DNA of 64,000 nt from DATBGZ01 sp036557785 (GCA_036557785.1 DATBGZ010000098.1:1-64000); one strand, 5' to 3'. Numbered from the stretch's first letter, positions 52,112 through 62,031 are shown. The notes: generated by a model not told the origin, from the sequence alone. Made by a program: numbers and translations.

Positions 52112-53824
52112 TCAGACCCGGGCCTGCTGGAGACGGCCCACCGCGAGCAGGAGTTGGGCCAGACCCGCGGCCCGGTCGGTCAGGTGCAGCCGCAGCAGGG
52201 GCCGGTTGCGCGAGGCGAGGGCGACCCGGTCACCCGCGGCCTGGGCGGCCTGGAGCTGGCCGAAGGTGTACGGCCGGTCCGGCACCGGCAGATCCTCGGT
52301 CACCGCGCCGGTGACCTGCAGGAACGCCCCGACCTGCGGACCGCCCTTGTGGTACTGCCCGGTCGAGTGCAGGAACCGTGGCCCCCACCCGAACGTCACC
52401 GGCCGTCCGGCGGCCTGCGCCAGCGCGGGGCGCACCCCCGCTGCCGGCGCGTCCCCCACGCGGTCCAGGTAGGCCATCACCGCGAGGTAGCCGTGGTCCG
52501 GGACCTGGGACACCAGCCACGCCAGCGCTTCGTCCAAGGTGGACGCGGTCGAGCCGAACCCCTGCACCGCGCCGTCCACAAAGGACGGCTCCTCGGCCGG
52601 AAGCCCATCGGCCAGGATGTGGTTGGTGTTCTCCTTGCTCTCGGTCACGTTGGGCTGGTCGAAGGGGTTGATGCCCAGCAGCCGCCCCGCGAACGCGGTC
52701 GCCGCCTCCCAGACCAGGAACTGCGCGCCGAGCGGGCCGTTCACCGAGATGTCGGGTGCCACACCACGGCCCGGCACCTCGATCGGGGGCAGCGCACCGC
52801 CGAACGTGACCGTGAGCACGTCCGGGCCGGTGGCGCCGGGCGCCGACGGGTTCTCCACCACGACGGGCAGGATGCCCGTGCCCTGCTTGCCCGTGGATTC
52901 GGCGATCAGTTGCTCGATCCAGTCCCCGAGCCCGGTAATGCCCGTGCCGTCGTCGACGAGCGCGAGCTTGTCCCGCCCGGCCAGCGCCGCCGCGCCGATC
53001 GCGGCGCCCAACGCGAGCCCAGGGTTGACGCCCTCGTCGTTGCCGAGCGTCCCGGCCAGCTCGTCGGCCTGGTCCAGCAACTCGTCGACCTTGACCCCGG
53101 CCAGGTATGCCGGCACGAGCCCGAACGCCGTCAGCGCGCTGTACCGCCCGCCCACGTCCGGGTCGGCCAGGACGATGTGCATGCCGGCGTCGCGGGCCAC
53201 CTTCTCCAGGGGGGACCCCGGATCGGTCACCACCACGAACCGCTTCGCGGGCTCCTCGACGCCCGCGTCGACGAAGGCCTGCCAGTACGCCCGCCGGTGC
53301 GCGTCGGTCTCCACAGTGGAGCCCGACTTGCTCGCGACGACGACGACCGTACGGTCGAGACGGTCGGCCAACGCGGCGCGCACCTGATGCGGATCCGTGG
53401 TATCGAGCACGGTGAGCGGGACGCCGAGGGTACGGGTGATCACCTCGGGGGCCAAGGACGAGCCGCCCATGCCGGCGAGCACGACGTGCGGCGGGCGGGC
53501 CGACGGCGTGGCTGGGCCAGCGGAGAAGAGGCCGGCCAGCGCGTCCTTGAGCGCGGCCAGCCTCGGCAGCAGGTCACGGCTGCGCCGGAAGGTGTCCACC
53601 CAGCCGAGCCGGATCTCCGCTTCGCTCTGGGCGTCGCGACCCCACAGGCTCGGATCCTTCTCCGCGAGGAGCCCGGCGACGCTCTGGTCGGTGAGGTCCC
53701 GCCGGGCCGTGGCGGCACCAGGCACGGTGTCCGCACCGCGTACGGCCAGCCCGGCCGCCCCCTCCGGTGCGCCGGCGTCGGCCTGGTCGGGTGCAGCGGC
53801 GGACGTGAAGCCGAAGTCAGGCAC
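52112..53824 (-). CDS. pgi: Glucose-6-phosphate isomerase
   Basis: A 570-residue SIS-fold isomerase of the actinobacterial type. The sugar-isomerase segments VVVASKSGSTVETDAHRR, FVVVTDPGSPL and GALTA-like core are visible, and the C-terminal LAVMAYLDRVGDAP fits. GTG 53824 overlaps the tal stop by 8 bases. It links glycolysis to the pentose-phosphate shunt in the operon. Confidence 0.92.
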   Translation of the reverse strand: MPDFGFTSAAAPDQADAGAPEGAAGLAVRGADTVPGAATARRDLTDQSVAGLLAEKDPSLWGRDAQSEAEIRLGWVDTFRRSRDLLPRLAALKDALAGLFSAGPATPSARPPHVVLAGMGGSSLAPEVITRTLGVPLTVLDTTDPHQVRAALADRLDRTVVVVASKSGSTVETDAHRRAYWQAFVDAGVEEPAKRFVVVTDPGSPLEKVARDAGMHIVLADPDVGGRYSALTAFGLVPAYLAGVKVDELLDQADELAGTLGNDEGVNPGLALGAAIGAAALAGRDKLALVDDGTGITGLGDWIEQLIAESTGKQGTGILPVVVENPSAPGATGPDVLTVTFGGALPPIEVPGRGVAPDISVNGPLGAQFLVWEAATAFAGRLLGINPFDQPNVTESKENTNHILADGLPAEEPSFVDGAVQGFGSTASTLDEALAWLVSQVPDHGYLAVMAYLDRVGDAPAAGVRPALAQAAGRPVTFGWGPRFLHSTGQYHKGGPQVGAFLQVTGAVTEDLPVPDRPYTFGQLQAAQAAGDRVALASRNRPLLRLHLTDRAAGLAQLLLAVGRLQQARV

Positions 53825-54983
53825 GGGAACCGTCCGTCCTCGCTCCGCCCTCAGTCCGCTCCTCGCTGCGATGCTCCTTCGACGGCGCGGCCAACTGGGC
53901 CTGCACGCCGGCGGCCATCTCGCGCCACGAGGCGGCGAACTTCTCCACGCCCTCGCGCTCCAGCGTGGCGGTCACGTCGTGGTAGGCGATGCCTAGCGCC
54001 TCCAGCGCGTCCAGGGTCGCGCGAGCCGACGCGTAGGAGGACTGCACCACCCCGGTCTTCACCTCGCCGTGGTCGGCGAAGGCGTGGATGGTCGCCTCCG
54101 GCATGGTGTTGACCACGCCCGGAGCGACCAGCTCCTCGACGTACATGACGTCGCGGTAGTCGGGGTTCTTCGTCGAGGTGGAGGCCCACAATGGACGCTG
54201 CGGGTGGGCGCCCGCGGCTCGCAGTGATTCCCACCGATCGGTTGAGAATGCCCGCTCATAATGCTCGTAGGCGAGTTGGGCGTTCGCGATCGCGGCCTTG
54301 CCGCGCAACGCCAGCGCCGCCTGGGTGCCGAGCTTCTCCAGCCGCTGGTCGACCTCGGTGTCCATCCGGGAGACGAAGAAGGAAGCGACCGAGTGAATCC
54401 GGCCGATGTCGTGCCCCCGGCTACGGGCCAGCTCCATGCCCTGCATGAAGGCGTCCATCACCTGGTCGTAGCGGTCCAGCCCGAAGATGAGCGTGACGTT
54501 GATGCTGATCCCGGCGCCGAGTGACTCGGTGATCGCCGGCAGCCCCTCCTCGGTAGCGGGGATCTTGACATAGAGGTTCGGCCGATCCACCAGCCACCAC
54601 AGTGCCTTCGCCTCGGCGATCGTGCGGGCGGTGTCGTGGGCCAGTCGTGGATCGACCTCGATCGAGACCCGTCCGTCCACACCCGACGAAGCACCATACG
54701 CCGGTCGCATGACGTCGCAGCCCCAGCGCACGTCGTACGTGGTGAGCAGGCGGGTCGCCTCCTCGACCGACAGCCCGCGCAGTGCGATGTCGGCGATCTG
54801 GTCGGCATAGGCACCCGTCTCCGCGAGCGCCTTGGCGAAGATGGTCGGGTTGGAGGTCACGCCCACGACATGCTGGTCGCGACGCATCGCCTCCAGACTT
54901 CCGCTGGCGAGGCGATGCCGGGAGATGTCATCGAGCCAGATCGCCACCCCGGCCCCGGAGAGCTCTGCAAGCCTGTCGCTCAT
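53817..54983 (-). CDS. tal: Transaldolase
   Basis: A 388-residue transaldolase of the actinobacterial form. The Schiff-base lysine lies in LYVKIPATEEGLPAI (near 140); VAIWLDDISRHRL starts the barrel, SVASFFVSRMDTEVDQRLEKLG and YRDVMYVEELVAPGVVNTMP are typical. ATG 54983 lies 9 bases after the tkt stop. It transfers dihydroxyacetone between sugar phosphates in the non-oxidative branch. Confidence 0.95.
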   Translation of the reverse strand: MSDRLAELSGAGVAIWLDDISRHRLASGSLEAMRRDQHVVGVTSNPTIFAKALAETGAYADQIADIALRGLSVEEATRLLTTYDVRWGCDVMRPAYGASSGVDGRVSIEVDPRLAHDTARTIAEAKALWWLVDRPNLYVKIPATEEGLPAITESLGAGISINVTLIFGLDRYDQVMDAFMQGMELARSRGHDIGRIHSVASFFVSRMDTEVDQRLEKLGTQAALALRGKAAIANAQLAYEHYERAFSTDRWESLRAAGAHPQRPLWASTSTKNPDYRDVMYVEELVAPGVVNTMPEATIHAFADHGEVKTGVVQSSYASARATLDALEALGIAYHDVTATLEREGVEKFAASWREMAAGVQAQLAAPSKEHRSEERTEGGARTDGSRA

Positions 54984-54992
54984 CTCTGCCTC

Positions 54993-57089
54993 CTATGCGC
55001 CTGAGCGGGACAGGGCCTCGCGTGCCGCCGCGACCACGTGGTCGGTGGTGAAGCCCAGCTTCTCGAAGGCCACCTGGTAGGGCGCACTCGCGCCGAACCG
55101 CTCGAGGCCGACGCTGACCCCGGTGTCCCCCACCAGATGGTGCCACGACAAGGTCACGCCCGCCTCGACACTGACCCGGGCTTTCACTGAGGGCGGAAGA
55201 ACCGACGCCCGGTATGCGTCATCCTGGGCCGCGAACCACTCCTGGCAGGGCAGGGACACCACCCGGGTCGGCACGCCATCGGCCTCCAGCACGTCCCGGG
55301 CCGCGACGCAGAGTTGGACCTCCGAGCCGGTGCCGATGAGGATCACGCGGGGTGCACCACCGCTGGCCTCGACCAGCACGTAGCCGCCGCGCGGCACGGC
55401 CGAGGCGTCGCCCATCACGGAACGGTCGAAGGTCGGCACGTTCTGCCGGGTCAGGCAGAGCGCGGTCGGCCGGTCGATGTGTTCCAGCGCCGCACGCCAA
55501 GCCCAGACGGTCTCGTTGGCGTCGGCCGGTCGCACCACGTCCAGGCCCGGGATGGCGCGCAGGGCGGTGAGCTGCTCGACCGGCTGGTGGGTCGGGCCGT
55601 CCTCGCCGAGCCCGATCGAGTCGTGCGTCCACACATAGATGACCGGCAGCTTCATGAGCGCGGCCAGCCGCACCGGCGGGCGCATGTAGTCGCTGAAGAC
55701 GAGGAAGGTCCCGCCGTACGGTCGGGTTCCGCCATGCAACACGATGCCGTTCAGGATCGTGCCCATGCCATGTTCGCGCACTCCGAAGTGGAGGGTCCGG
55801 CCGTACCAGTCGCCGGGGAAGAGCTTCGTCGAGTACTCGGGCGGGACGAACGAGGGCTCGCCCTCGATCGTGGTGTTGTTGCTCTCCGCGAGGTCCGCCG
55901 AACCCCCCCAGAGCTCCGGCAGCACCGGCGCCAGGGCGTTGATGACCTTCCCCGAGGCGGCGCGGGTGGCGACGCCCTTGCTGTCGGCCGGGAAGGTGGG
56001 CAGGGCAGACGTCCAGCCCTCGGGCAGCGTACGGGTGGAGAGCCGGGTGAACAGCGCGTGCCGTTCGGGGTCGGCCACTGCCCAGGCGTCGAGCTGCTCC
56101 TGCCACCGGGCCCGGGCCGCGCGTCCGCGGGCGAGCACCTGGCGGGTGTGGGCGAGCACCTCGTCGTCGACCGCGAAGTGCGCACCTGCGTCCAGGCCGA
56201 GCGCCTTCTTGGTGGCCGCGACCTCGTCCTCACCCATCGCCGACCCGTGGATCTTCCCGGTGTTCTGCTTGTTCGGCGACGGCCAACCGATGATCGTTCG
56301 TAGCGCGATGAACGACGGGCGCGTGGTCTCGGCGCGGGCCGCCTCGATCGCGTCGTAGAGCGCCTGGATGTCCTCGCGGTAGCCGTCGGGATGCACCCAG
56401 TCGACCCGCTGCACGTGGAAGCCGTACGCCGCGTAGCGCGCCACGACATCCTCCGACTTGGCGATCGTCGTGTCGTCCTCAATCGATATCTGGTTGTCGT
56501 CCCAGAGAATCGTGAGGTTGCCGAGTTTCTGGTGTGCGGCGAGCGCACTCACCTCGTGGGAGACACCCTCCTCGATGTCTCCGTCCGAGCAGAGTACGAA
56601 GACGTGGTGGTCGAAGGGGCTCTGGTCGTCGGTACCGTGGCCGGGGACGCCGTCCGGGTCGAACAGACCGCGCTCGCGCCGCGCCGCGAACGCCATGCCG
56701 ACCGCGTTGCCGAGCCCCTGGCCGAGCGGGCCGGTCGTCGTCTCGACACCGGGAGTGTGGCCGTACTCCGGGTGTCCCGGCGTGAGCGAGCCCCACTGCC
56801 GCAGTTGCTGCAGGTCGGTCAGCTCCAGGCCGTAGCCGCAGAGATAGAGCTGGATGTAGAGCGTGAGGCTCGAGTGTCCACAGGAGAGCACGAACCGGTC
56901 CCGGCCGGGCCAGTGCGGGTCGCTTGGATCGTGCCGGAGCACCCGCTGGAAGAGCAGGTAGGCGGCTGGCGCGAGGCTCATCGCAGTGCCCGGATGGCCA
57001 TTACCGGCCTTCTGCACCGCGTCCATCGCCAGCGCCCGTACGGTGTCGACCGCACGGCGGTCGAGCTCGGTCCACTCGAGTGTGCTCAC
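54993..57089 (-). CDS. tkt: Transketolase
   Basis: A thiamine-diphosphate enzyme of the non-oxidative pentose-phosphate branch; 698 residues. The TPP-Mg motif runs from GDIEEGVSHEVSAL to WDDNQIS. GNGHPGTAMSLAPAAYLL, HFGVREHGMGTILNG (catalytic Glu) and LSWHHLVGDTG are conserved. GTG 57089 is chosen; a longer frame begins at 57158. A TAGGGT box close to the start suggests a very short leader. First gene of the operon tkt-tal-pgi-zwf-opcA-pgl. Confidence 0.96.
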   Translation of the reverse strand: MSTLEWTELDRRAVDTVRALAMDAVQKAGNGHPGTAMSLAPAAYLLFQRVLRHDPSDPHWPGRDRFVLSCGHSSLTLYIQLYLCGYGLELTDLQQLRQWGSLTPGHPEYGHTPGVETTTGPLGQGLGNAVGMAFAARRERGLFDPDGVPGHGTDDQSPFDHHVFVLCSDGDIEEGVSHEVSALAAHQKLGNLTILWDDNQISIEDDTTIAKSEDVVARYAAYGFHVQRVDWVHPDGYREDIQALYDAIEAARAETTRPSFIALRTIIGWPSPNKQNTGKIHGSAMGEDEVAATKKALGLDAGAHFAVDDEVLAHTRQVLARGRAARARWQEQLDAWAVADPERHALFTRLSTRTLPEGWTSALPTFPADSKGVATRAASGKVINALAPVLPELWGGSADLAESNNTTIEGEPSFVPPEYSTKLFPGDWYGRTLHFGVREHGMGTILNGIVLHGGTRPYGGTFLVFSDYMRPPVRLAALMKLPVIYVWTHDSIGLGEDGPTHQPVEQLTALRAIPGLDVVRPADANETVWAWRAALEHIDRPTALCLTRQNVPTFDRSVMGDASAVPRGGYVLVEASGGAPRVILIGTGSEVQLCVAARDVLEADGVPTRVVSLPCQEWFAAQDDAYRASVLPPSVKARVSVEAGVTLSWHHLVGDTGVSVGLERFGASAPYQVAFEKLGFTTDHVVAAAREALSRSGA

Positions 57090-57262
57090 ATTGACGAACC
57101 CTACCCACCGGATACTCCCGACGTCCCAAGGGTCACGCCAGTTCCACCGAGATGTCACAGCACCGCAGCAGACGCGGCCGGGGCTGTCATCCGGCGCGGG
57201 TAGGCTCAGCCCGAGCCGCCCCCGCCCCGCCCTGACCCGCCCCGCCTGGAGGCCGAGCCAGC

Positions 57263-58090
57263 ATGCGCCGCACCCGTGTCATGCTCGCGCTCGCGAGTGC
57301 GCTGCTGGTCGCGGTGGGCGTGGCCTGCACATCGCGGCAGACCCCCGGCCCGACGCCGAGCTCCTCGGGCCAGACCACGCAGACCCCGACCCCGACGCTG
57401 CCTCCGGTCGGCGTCGACTGTCGCGACCTGGCCACTCAGGGTCTGACGCTGCGGCTGCGCAACGGCGCCGGCCTGGAGATCGCCGCGGTCGATCTCGGCT
57501 CGGGGCCCATGGGCGTGGTGCTGGCGCACCAGAGCGACGCCAACATGTGCCAGTGGCTGCCCTATGCCACGCTGCTCGCCCAGCAGGGGTACCGGGTGGT
57601 GGCGTTCGACTTCGCGGGCTTCGGCGCCTCCACGCCGACCCGCAACAAGACCTACCCGGACGACATCCGTACGGTCGTGGACTACCTGCGGGTGCATGGC
57701 GCCGAGCGCGTCGTCGTCATCGGCGCCTCGATGGGCGCGACGATGAGCGTGGTCGCGGCGGCCGCGATCGTGCCGCCCATCGCGGGCGTGGTCGCGGTCT
57801 CGGCGCCCAAGGTCTTCGACAGCATCGACGCGGAGCGGGCGGCGCCGCACCTGCGGACCCCGGCGTTGTACATCGCCGGAAACGCCGACGGCGACTACCA
57901 GGTCTACGCGACGGAGCTCGATGAGGCGACCCCGGAGTCGCTGCGTGACCTGCTGGTGGTGGACGCCCCGGAGCACGGCGTCGACCTCGTGGGGGCCCAG
58001 ACGCCGCAGGGAGACCAGGTCCGCTCGGCGATCAGCGACTTCCTCCAGGAGCACCTGAACCCGCCCGCGACGCCGAGCGCGACCCGGTGA
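57263..58090 (+). CDS. Alpha/beta hydrolase, predicted exported lipoprotein
   Basis: A 275-residue protein. N-terminal MRRTRVMLALASALLVAVGVAC is a signal peptide ending in a Cys at 22 with a rather poor lipobox (VGVAC), then a Thr/Pro linker. The hydrolase domain has the nucleophile elbow GASMGA (near 156), an oxyanion strand VVLAHQSDANMCQW, GYRVVAFDFAGFG, and a catalytic-His candidate in DAPEHGVDLV. Divergent from tkt. TAGGCT with GGAGG further down gives a normal leader. The substrate is unknown. Confidence 0.81.
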   Translation: MRRTRVMLALASALLVAVGVACTSRQTPGPTPSSSGQTTQTPTPTLPPVGVDCRDLATQGLTLRLRNGAGLEIAAVDLGSGPMGVVLAHQSDANMCQWLPYATLLAQQGYRVVAFDFAGFGASTPTRNKTYPDDIRTVVDYLRVHGAERVVVIGASMGATMSVVAAAAIVPPIAGVVAVSAPKVFDSIDAERAAPHLRTPALYIAGNADGDYQVYATELDEATPESLRDLLVVDAPEHGVDLVGAQTPQGDQVRSAISDFLQEHLNPPATPSATR

Positions 58091-58180
58091 GCCGCCCCGA
58101 TCCCTTGCGGTGACGGCGGTCTCGCCCCGGCCCCCCGGGCGGGCGGCCCACGGCCGGGCGTAATCTGGTGCGCGCCGAAC

Positions 58181-58201
58181 GGCCTCGCGGCCAGAGCGTT
58201 C
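58181..58201. repeat. Repeat family B, copy upstream of ctaB
   Basis: Core CCTCGCGGCCAGAGCGTTC, with flanking GAACG/CGTTC forming a short inverted repeat. It lies 83 bases before the ctaB start. Confidence 0.85.
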
Positions 58202-58283
58202 CGGCCCTGATCGGCACCGTCGCACGACGGGATCGCGGCGAGCGCGGGTCGGCGTCGAAGGGTCGTCGAAAGGTCCAGGTGCG

Positions 58284-59288
58284 GTGACTGTGGCGGATGT
58301 GCCGGTGCCGGAGCACCCCACCAACGCCGTCGCTACCCTGCAGGACCCGGCCGCGTCCGCGGGCGCACCGGTACGGGCCGTCTCGCTCTCCGCCCGTCTG
58401 CGCGCCTACCTCTCGCTGACCAAGCCCCGCATCGTCGAGCTGCTGCTCGTGACGGCGGTGCCGACGATGGTGGCCGCGGCCGGTGGCGTGCCCAACCTCG
58501 GCGTGGTGGCGGCCGTCCTCGTCGGTGGCGCGCTCGCCGCCGGTGCCGCGAACGCGCTGAACTGCTATATCGACCGGGATATCGACGAGGTGATGCGGCG
58601 CACGTCGCGTCGCCCGTTGCCCGCCCACACGGTCGCGCCCCGCTCGGCGCTCGGGTTCGGGCTCGCGCTCGCCGTGGTATCGACTGCGGTCATGGCGGTG
58701 GGCACCAACTGGCTCGCCACCGCGCTCTCGGTCGCGGCGATCGCCTACTACGACCTCGTCTACACTCTGTGGCTCAAGCGCCGCACTCCGCAGAGCACGT
58801 TCTGGGGCGGCGTCTGCGGCTCCGCGCCGGTGCTCATCGGCTGGGCCGCGGTGACCGGTTCGATCTCCTGGACGGCCGTGGTCCTCTTCGGGGTCGTCTT
58901 CTTCTGGCAGATGCCGCACTTCTACGCGTTGGCGCTGCGCTTCGCCGACGACTACGCCCGGGCGGGGGTCCCGATGCTGCCGGTCGTCGCCAGCCCGCGT
59001 CGGGTCGGGGTGGAGACGACCGCCTTCGCCTGGCTCACGCTGGCGACCTCGCTCGTCGCGGTACCGCTGGGCCTCGGTCAGCCCGGTGCGCACCACGGGC
59101 ATCCGGCCTGGACGTACGGCCTCGTGGCGTTGGTCGCGGGCACGGCGTTCGTGGCCGAGGCGCACCGGATGTACGGACGCATCCGACGCGGCGAGCCGGC
59201 GCGCCCCATGCGCCTGTTCCACTGGTCGACGAGCTACCTCACGATCGTCTTCGTCGCGGTCGCCGCCAGCACGCTGCTCGGCTTCTGA
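58284..59288 (+). CDS. ctaB: Protoheme IX farnesyltransferase
   Basis: Membrane prenyltransferase that makes haem O from haem B. It has 334 residues and about nine hydrophobic segments. The aspartate-rich motif ANALNCYIDRDIDEVMRRTSRRPLP near 91-115 and the second TLWLKRRTPQS-like region are conserved. GTG 58284 is the start. With ctaA (60843-61796) it supplies haem A to cytochrome aa3 oxidase. Next to the tkt operon, as in other actinobacteria. Confidence 0.95.
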   Translation: MTVADVPVPEHPTNAVATLQDPAASAGAPVRAVSLSARLRAYLSLTKPRIVELLLVTAVPTMVAAAGGVPNLGVVAAVLVGGALAAGAANALNCYIDRDIDEVMRRTSRRPLPAHTVAPRSALGFGLALAVVSTAVMAVGTNWLATALSVAAIAYYDLVYTLWLKRRTPQSTFWGGVCGSAPVLIGWAAVTGSISWTAVVLFGVVFFWQMPHFYALALRFADDYARAGVPMLPVVASPRRVGVETTAFAWLTLATSLVAVPLGLGQPGAHHGHPAWTYGLVALVAGTAFVAEAHRMYGRIRRGEPARPMRLFHWSTSYLTIVFVAVAASTLLGF

Positions 59289-59485
59289 TCGCCGCGCAGA
59301 CCTGCCGACGCCCGGGAAACTCCGTAAATGCCTGCTTTATGCGGATCTAGCCGGCCGATGTGCGCTCGACGGTGCGAGTTTCATTCCGGTTCGTGGTCAT
59401 TCGTCCGGGTGGTTCTGACGACTTCTTTCCCGCGAGACTGTCAGGTTCACGTCTGTCACGGCCGTGCGCGCTTAGTGTGGCCGAC

Positions 59486-59869
59486 ATGGCTGATGGTTAT
59501 ATCGGGCTTCACGCCCGCCGCTCCGGGATCAAGACATCGTTCGCGATCGACGCCGCCGCCGCGCTCACCACGGACCTCCAGGTCTCTGCACCTGGGCTGG
59601 TCTCCGGGCTGCGGGCGTTCGCCGCGGGCCATGGAGGCGCGACGGCCGTGATCGAGTACGCCGGCCGCAAGGGAGCCCGGATCGTTCTGGTGGGCGAGGA
59701 TGGCGCCCCAGGTGACGAGCAGTACGCCGAGTCGACCGAGGCCGCGCGCGCCGCCTGCGCCAAGGCTGGGGTGCAGGTCGAGCACGAGTGGGAGCGCGAG
59801 CTGGGCGACGCGACGCGGGTGACCAGCGATCTCTGGGGCGCGCGCAGCCGCCGGGCCCTGACCCGGTAG
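59486..59869 (+). CDS. Conserved hypothetical protein
   Basis: A 127-residue soluble protein I do not recognise. IGLHARRSGIKTSFAIDAAA begins it, and a central VIEYAGRKGARIVLVGEDG looks like a beta-strand pair; the rest is charged and helical. ATG 59486 has TAGTGT 7 bases upstream and no Shine-Dalgarno, suggesting a leaderless mRNA. Good codon bias supports translation. The 197-base gap before it contains no gene. Confidence 0.76.
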   Translation: MADGYIGLHARRSGIKTSFAIDAAAALTTDLQVSAPGLVSGLRAFAAGHGGATAVIEYAGRKGARIVLVGEDGAPGDEQYAESTEAARAACAKAGVQVEHEWERELGDATRVTSDLWGARSRRALTR

Positions 59870-59928
59870 AAGGCCGCCGCCGGCCACCAGCGAGCCAGGC
59901 GGCGTAAGGAGCCCTCTAGGCTCTGCCG

Positions 59929-60828
59929 GTGACGCGACGCTACCGCCGACCATCCGGGAACCCTCAGGTCGCGTTGGTGACCTGTGCCGAACTGCCCGAC
60001 CTCGACCCCGACGACCAACTCGTGCGCGCTTCGCTGGAGCGGGCCGGCGTCGCGGTGACGGCGGCCGTGTGGGATGACCCGACAGTGGCGTGGGAGGCGT
60101 ACGACCTCGTCGTCCTGCGCAGCACCTGGGACTACTCGCGACGCCGCGACGCGTTCGTCGACTGGGCGGCGAAGGTGCCGCGGCTCGCGAACCCCGCCGA
60201 GGTCGTGGCGTGGAACACCGACAAGCGGTACCTGCGCGAACTCGCCGAGGCCGGCGTACCCGTGGTCGCCACGACGTGGGTCGCGCCCGGCGACGAGTGG
60301 CAGGCACCCGCCGCGGGCCTCTGGGTCATCAAGCCGGCGGTCAGCGCGGGCAGCCTCGACACGGGCCGCTACGACTGCGCCGATCCCGCGCACCGCGCAC
60401 TCGCGCTCGACCACATCGCCCGACTGCACGCGTCCGGCCGGCTCGTGATGGTGCAGCCGTACCTCGGCACGGTCGACACGCACGGCGAGACCGGACTGCT
60501 CTATCTCGAGGGCGCCTACTCCCACGCGATCCGCAAGGGACCGATGCTGCGTGGGCCGGACGTGCCCAGGCCCGGGTTGTACGAGCCGGAGCACATCACG
60601 CCCCGGCAGCCCTCCACCGCGGAGCGGGCGGTCGCCGATGCCGCGCTCGGTGCGCTGCCGTTCCCGCCGGATCGACTGCTCTACGCGCGCGTGGACCTGC
60701 TCGACGCCGGCCCGCGGGGCCCCGTCGTGATCGAACTGGAGCTCACCGAGCCGTCGCTCTTCCTCGCCACGGCCGCGGGCTCCGCCGACCGCCTCGCGGC
60801 GGCGATCACCCGACGCGTGCGCCCCTGA
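59929..60828 (+). CDS. ATP-grasp family protein
   Basis: A 299-residue ATP-grasp enzyme: DLVVLRSTWDYSRRRDAFVDW, KRYLRELAEAGVPVVATTWV and GLWVIKPAVSAGS (nucleotide-binding Lys) form the N-terminal half, and LVMVQPYLGTVDTHGETGLLYLEGAYS and VVIELELTEPSLFL (metal-binding Glu) the catalytic end. Members join carboxylates to amines or thiols; the substrate is unknown. GTG 59929 has TAGGCT six bases upstream and a distant AAGGAG, so a leaderless transcript is likely. Confidence 0.82.
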   Translation: MTRRYRRPSGNPQVALVTCAELPDLDPDDQLVRASLERAGVAVTAAVWDDPTVAWEAYDLVVLRSTWDYSRRRDAFVDWAAKVPRLANPAEVVAWNTDKRYLRELAEAGVPVVATTWVAPGDEWQAPAAGLWVIKPAVSAGSLDTGRYDCADPAHRALALDHIARLHASGRLVMVQPYLGTVDTHGETGLLYLEGAYSHAIRKGPMLRGPDVPRPGLYEPEHITPRQPSTAERAVADAALGALPFPPDRLLYARVDLLDAGPRGPVVIELELTEPSLFLATAAGSADRLAAAITRRVRP

Positions 60829-60842
60829 GGGCGCGAGACCGT

Positions 60843-61796
60843 TTACGCGGTGGCGCCCACCGGGGCCTTCGTACGGTCCCGGCTGGGCGTGGCGCCGGGC
60901 CCGGGTCGCACCCGGATCGCCCAGACCAGGGCCAGCGTGGCGAGCCAGACCGCCGACGAGCCGGCCATGTGCAGGCTCACGAGAACGATCGGCAGATGCG
61001 TGAAGTACTGGACGAAGCCGATCAGCCCCTGGGCCAGGCTGACGCCGAGCAGCAGGGCGGCCCGGTTCGCCGCGTGCAGGGCCCCGGCCGCGCGCAGGGC
61101 GAGCCAGGTGGCGACGACCAGCCCCAGGAAGAGCATCACGAGGTCCGTGTGGGCCTGCGCGATCGACTCCGGGTCCAGCCCAGTGCGTTTGGCCTTCTCG
61201 TCGCCCGCGTGCGGCCCACTGCCGGTGGTGATCGCCCCCGCCACGAGCACGGCGAGGCAGGCGACCACCAGCAGGCGTACGAGCATCCACAGTGGACGGT
61301 TGACGGTGACCACGGGCCGTTCGTCGGACTCCGTGGTCGAGCGCCAGAACGCGTAGGTCGCCGCCAGCACAGCCGTCGAGGCGAGGAAGTGCAGGCCCAC
61401 CACCCACGGGTTGAGCTGGGTCAGCACGGTGAGGCCACCGATCACCGCCTGGGCGGGGATGCCGAGCCCGGCGAGCACCGAGAGCCGGACGACCCGGCGC
61501 CGCCTGGGGCGCTGGCGCAGCGCGGCGACGAACGCGGCGATCGCGATGATCGCGAGCACGAAGGTGAGCGTCCGGTTGGTGAACTCGACGACGCCGTGGC
61601 CGCCCATGGCGTGCGTCGGCACGTACGACGCTTCCGTGCACTGGGGCCACGTGGGGCAGCCGAGCCCCGAACCGGTGAGGCGGACCGCACCGCCGCTGAT
61701 CACGATGCCCACGTTCGCGATCACCGAGGCGAGCGCGAGTCGCCGCAGCAGCGCCGGAGAGTCGAACTCCCGCAGGGAACGCCACGGCGTGGACAC
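60843..61796 (-). CDS. ctaA: Haem A synthase
   Basis: A 317-residue polytopic membrane protein that converts haem O to haem A. Conserved histidine-bearing helices are GGHGVVEFTNRTLTF, VGLHFLASTAVLA, AQAHTDLVMLFLGL and LVSLHMAGSSAVW, and the loop GLGCPTWPQC contains the CtaA cysteine pair. It starts at GTG 61796, divergent from the SUF genes, and completes the haem A pathway with ctaB. Confidence 0.93.
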   Translation of the reverse strand: MSTPWRSLREFDSPALLRRLALASVIANVGIVISGGAVRLTGSGLGCPTWPQCTEASYVPTHAMGGHGVVEFTNRTLTFVLAIIAIAAFVAALRQRPRRRRVVRLSVLAGLGIPAQAVIGGLTVLTQLNPWVVGLHFLASTAVLAATYAFWRSTTESDERPVVTVNRPLWMLVRLLVVACLAVLVAGAITTGSGPHAGDEKAKRTGLDPESIAQAHTDLVMLFLGLVVATWLALRAAGALHAANRAALLLGVSLAQGLIGFVQYFTHLPIVLVSLHMAGSSAVWLATLALVWAIRVRPGPGATPSRDRTKAPVGATA

Positions 61797-61882
61797 GCCG
61801 TCATGCTACGCGCGGGGTCCGTTTCGCCCCCTCGCTCCCCTCCGCTGCGCCTGTCCTCCGCGATCTTGGCCTTCCCTCTCTC

Positions 61883-61944
61883 CGCGATCTTGGGCGTATC
61901 GTCGTGATTGGAGATCGACTCACGACGATAAGCCCAAGATCGCG
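61883..61944. repeat. Palindromic element family A, copy 4 (diverged arms)
   Basis: Outer arms CGCGATCTTGGGC (61883-61895) and GCCCAAGATCGCG (61932-61944), inner stem ATCGTCGTGA/TCACGACGAT (10 bp), loop TTGGAGATCGAC. A partial extra arm, CGCGATCTTGGC, lies just upstream (about 61858). It sits in the divergent ctaA-sufR gap. Confidence 0.9.
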
Positions 61945-62031
61945 GGAAAGGGGGGTGGCGGGGTAGACGTGAAAAGGGTCACTGCGGGGGCGGGTTTGCC
62001 GAGGGCTGGCGAATTACGTAACGTAGTCGTT

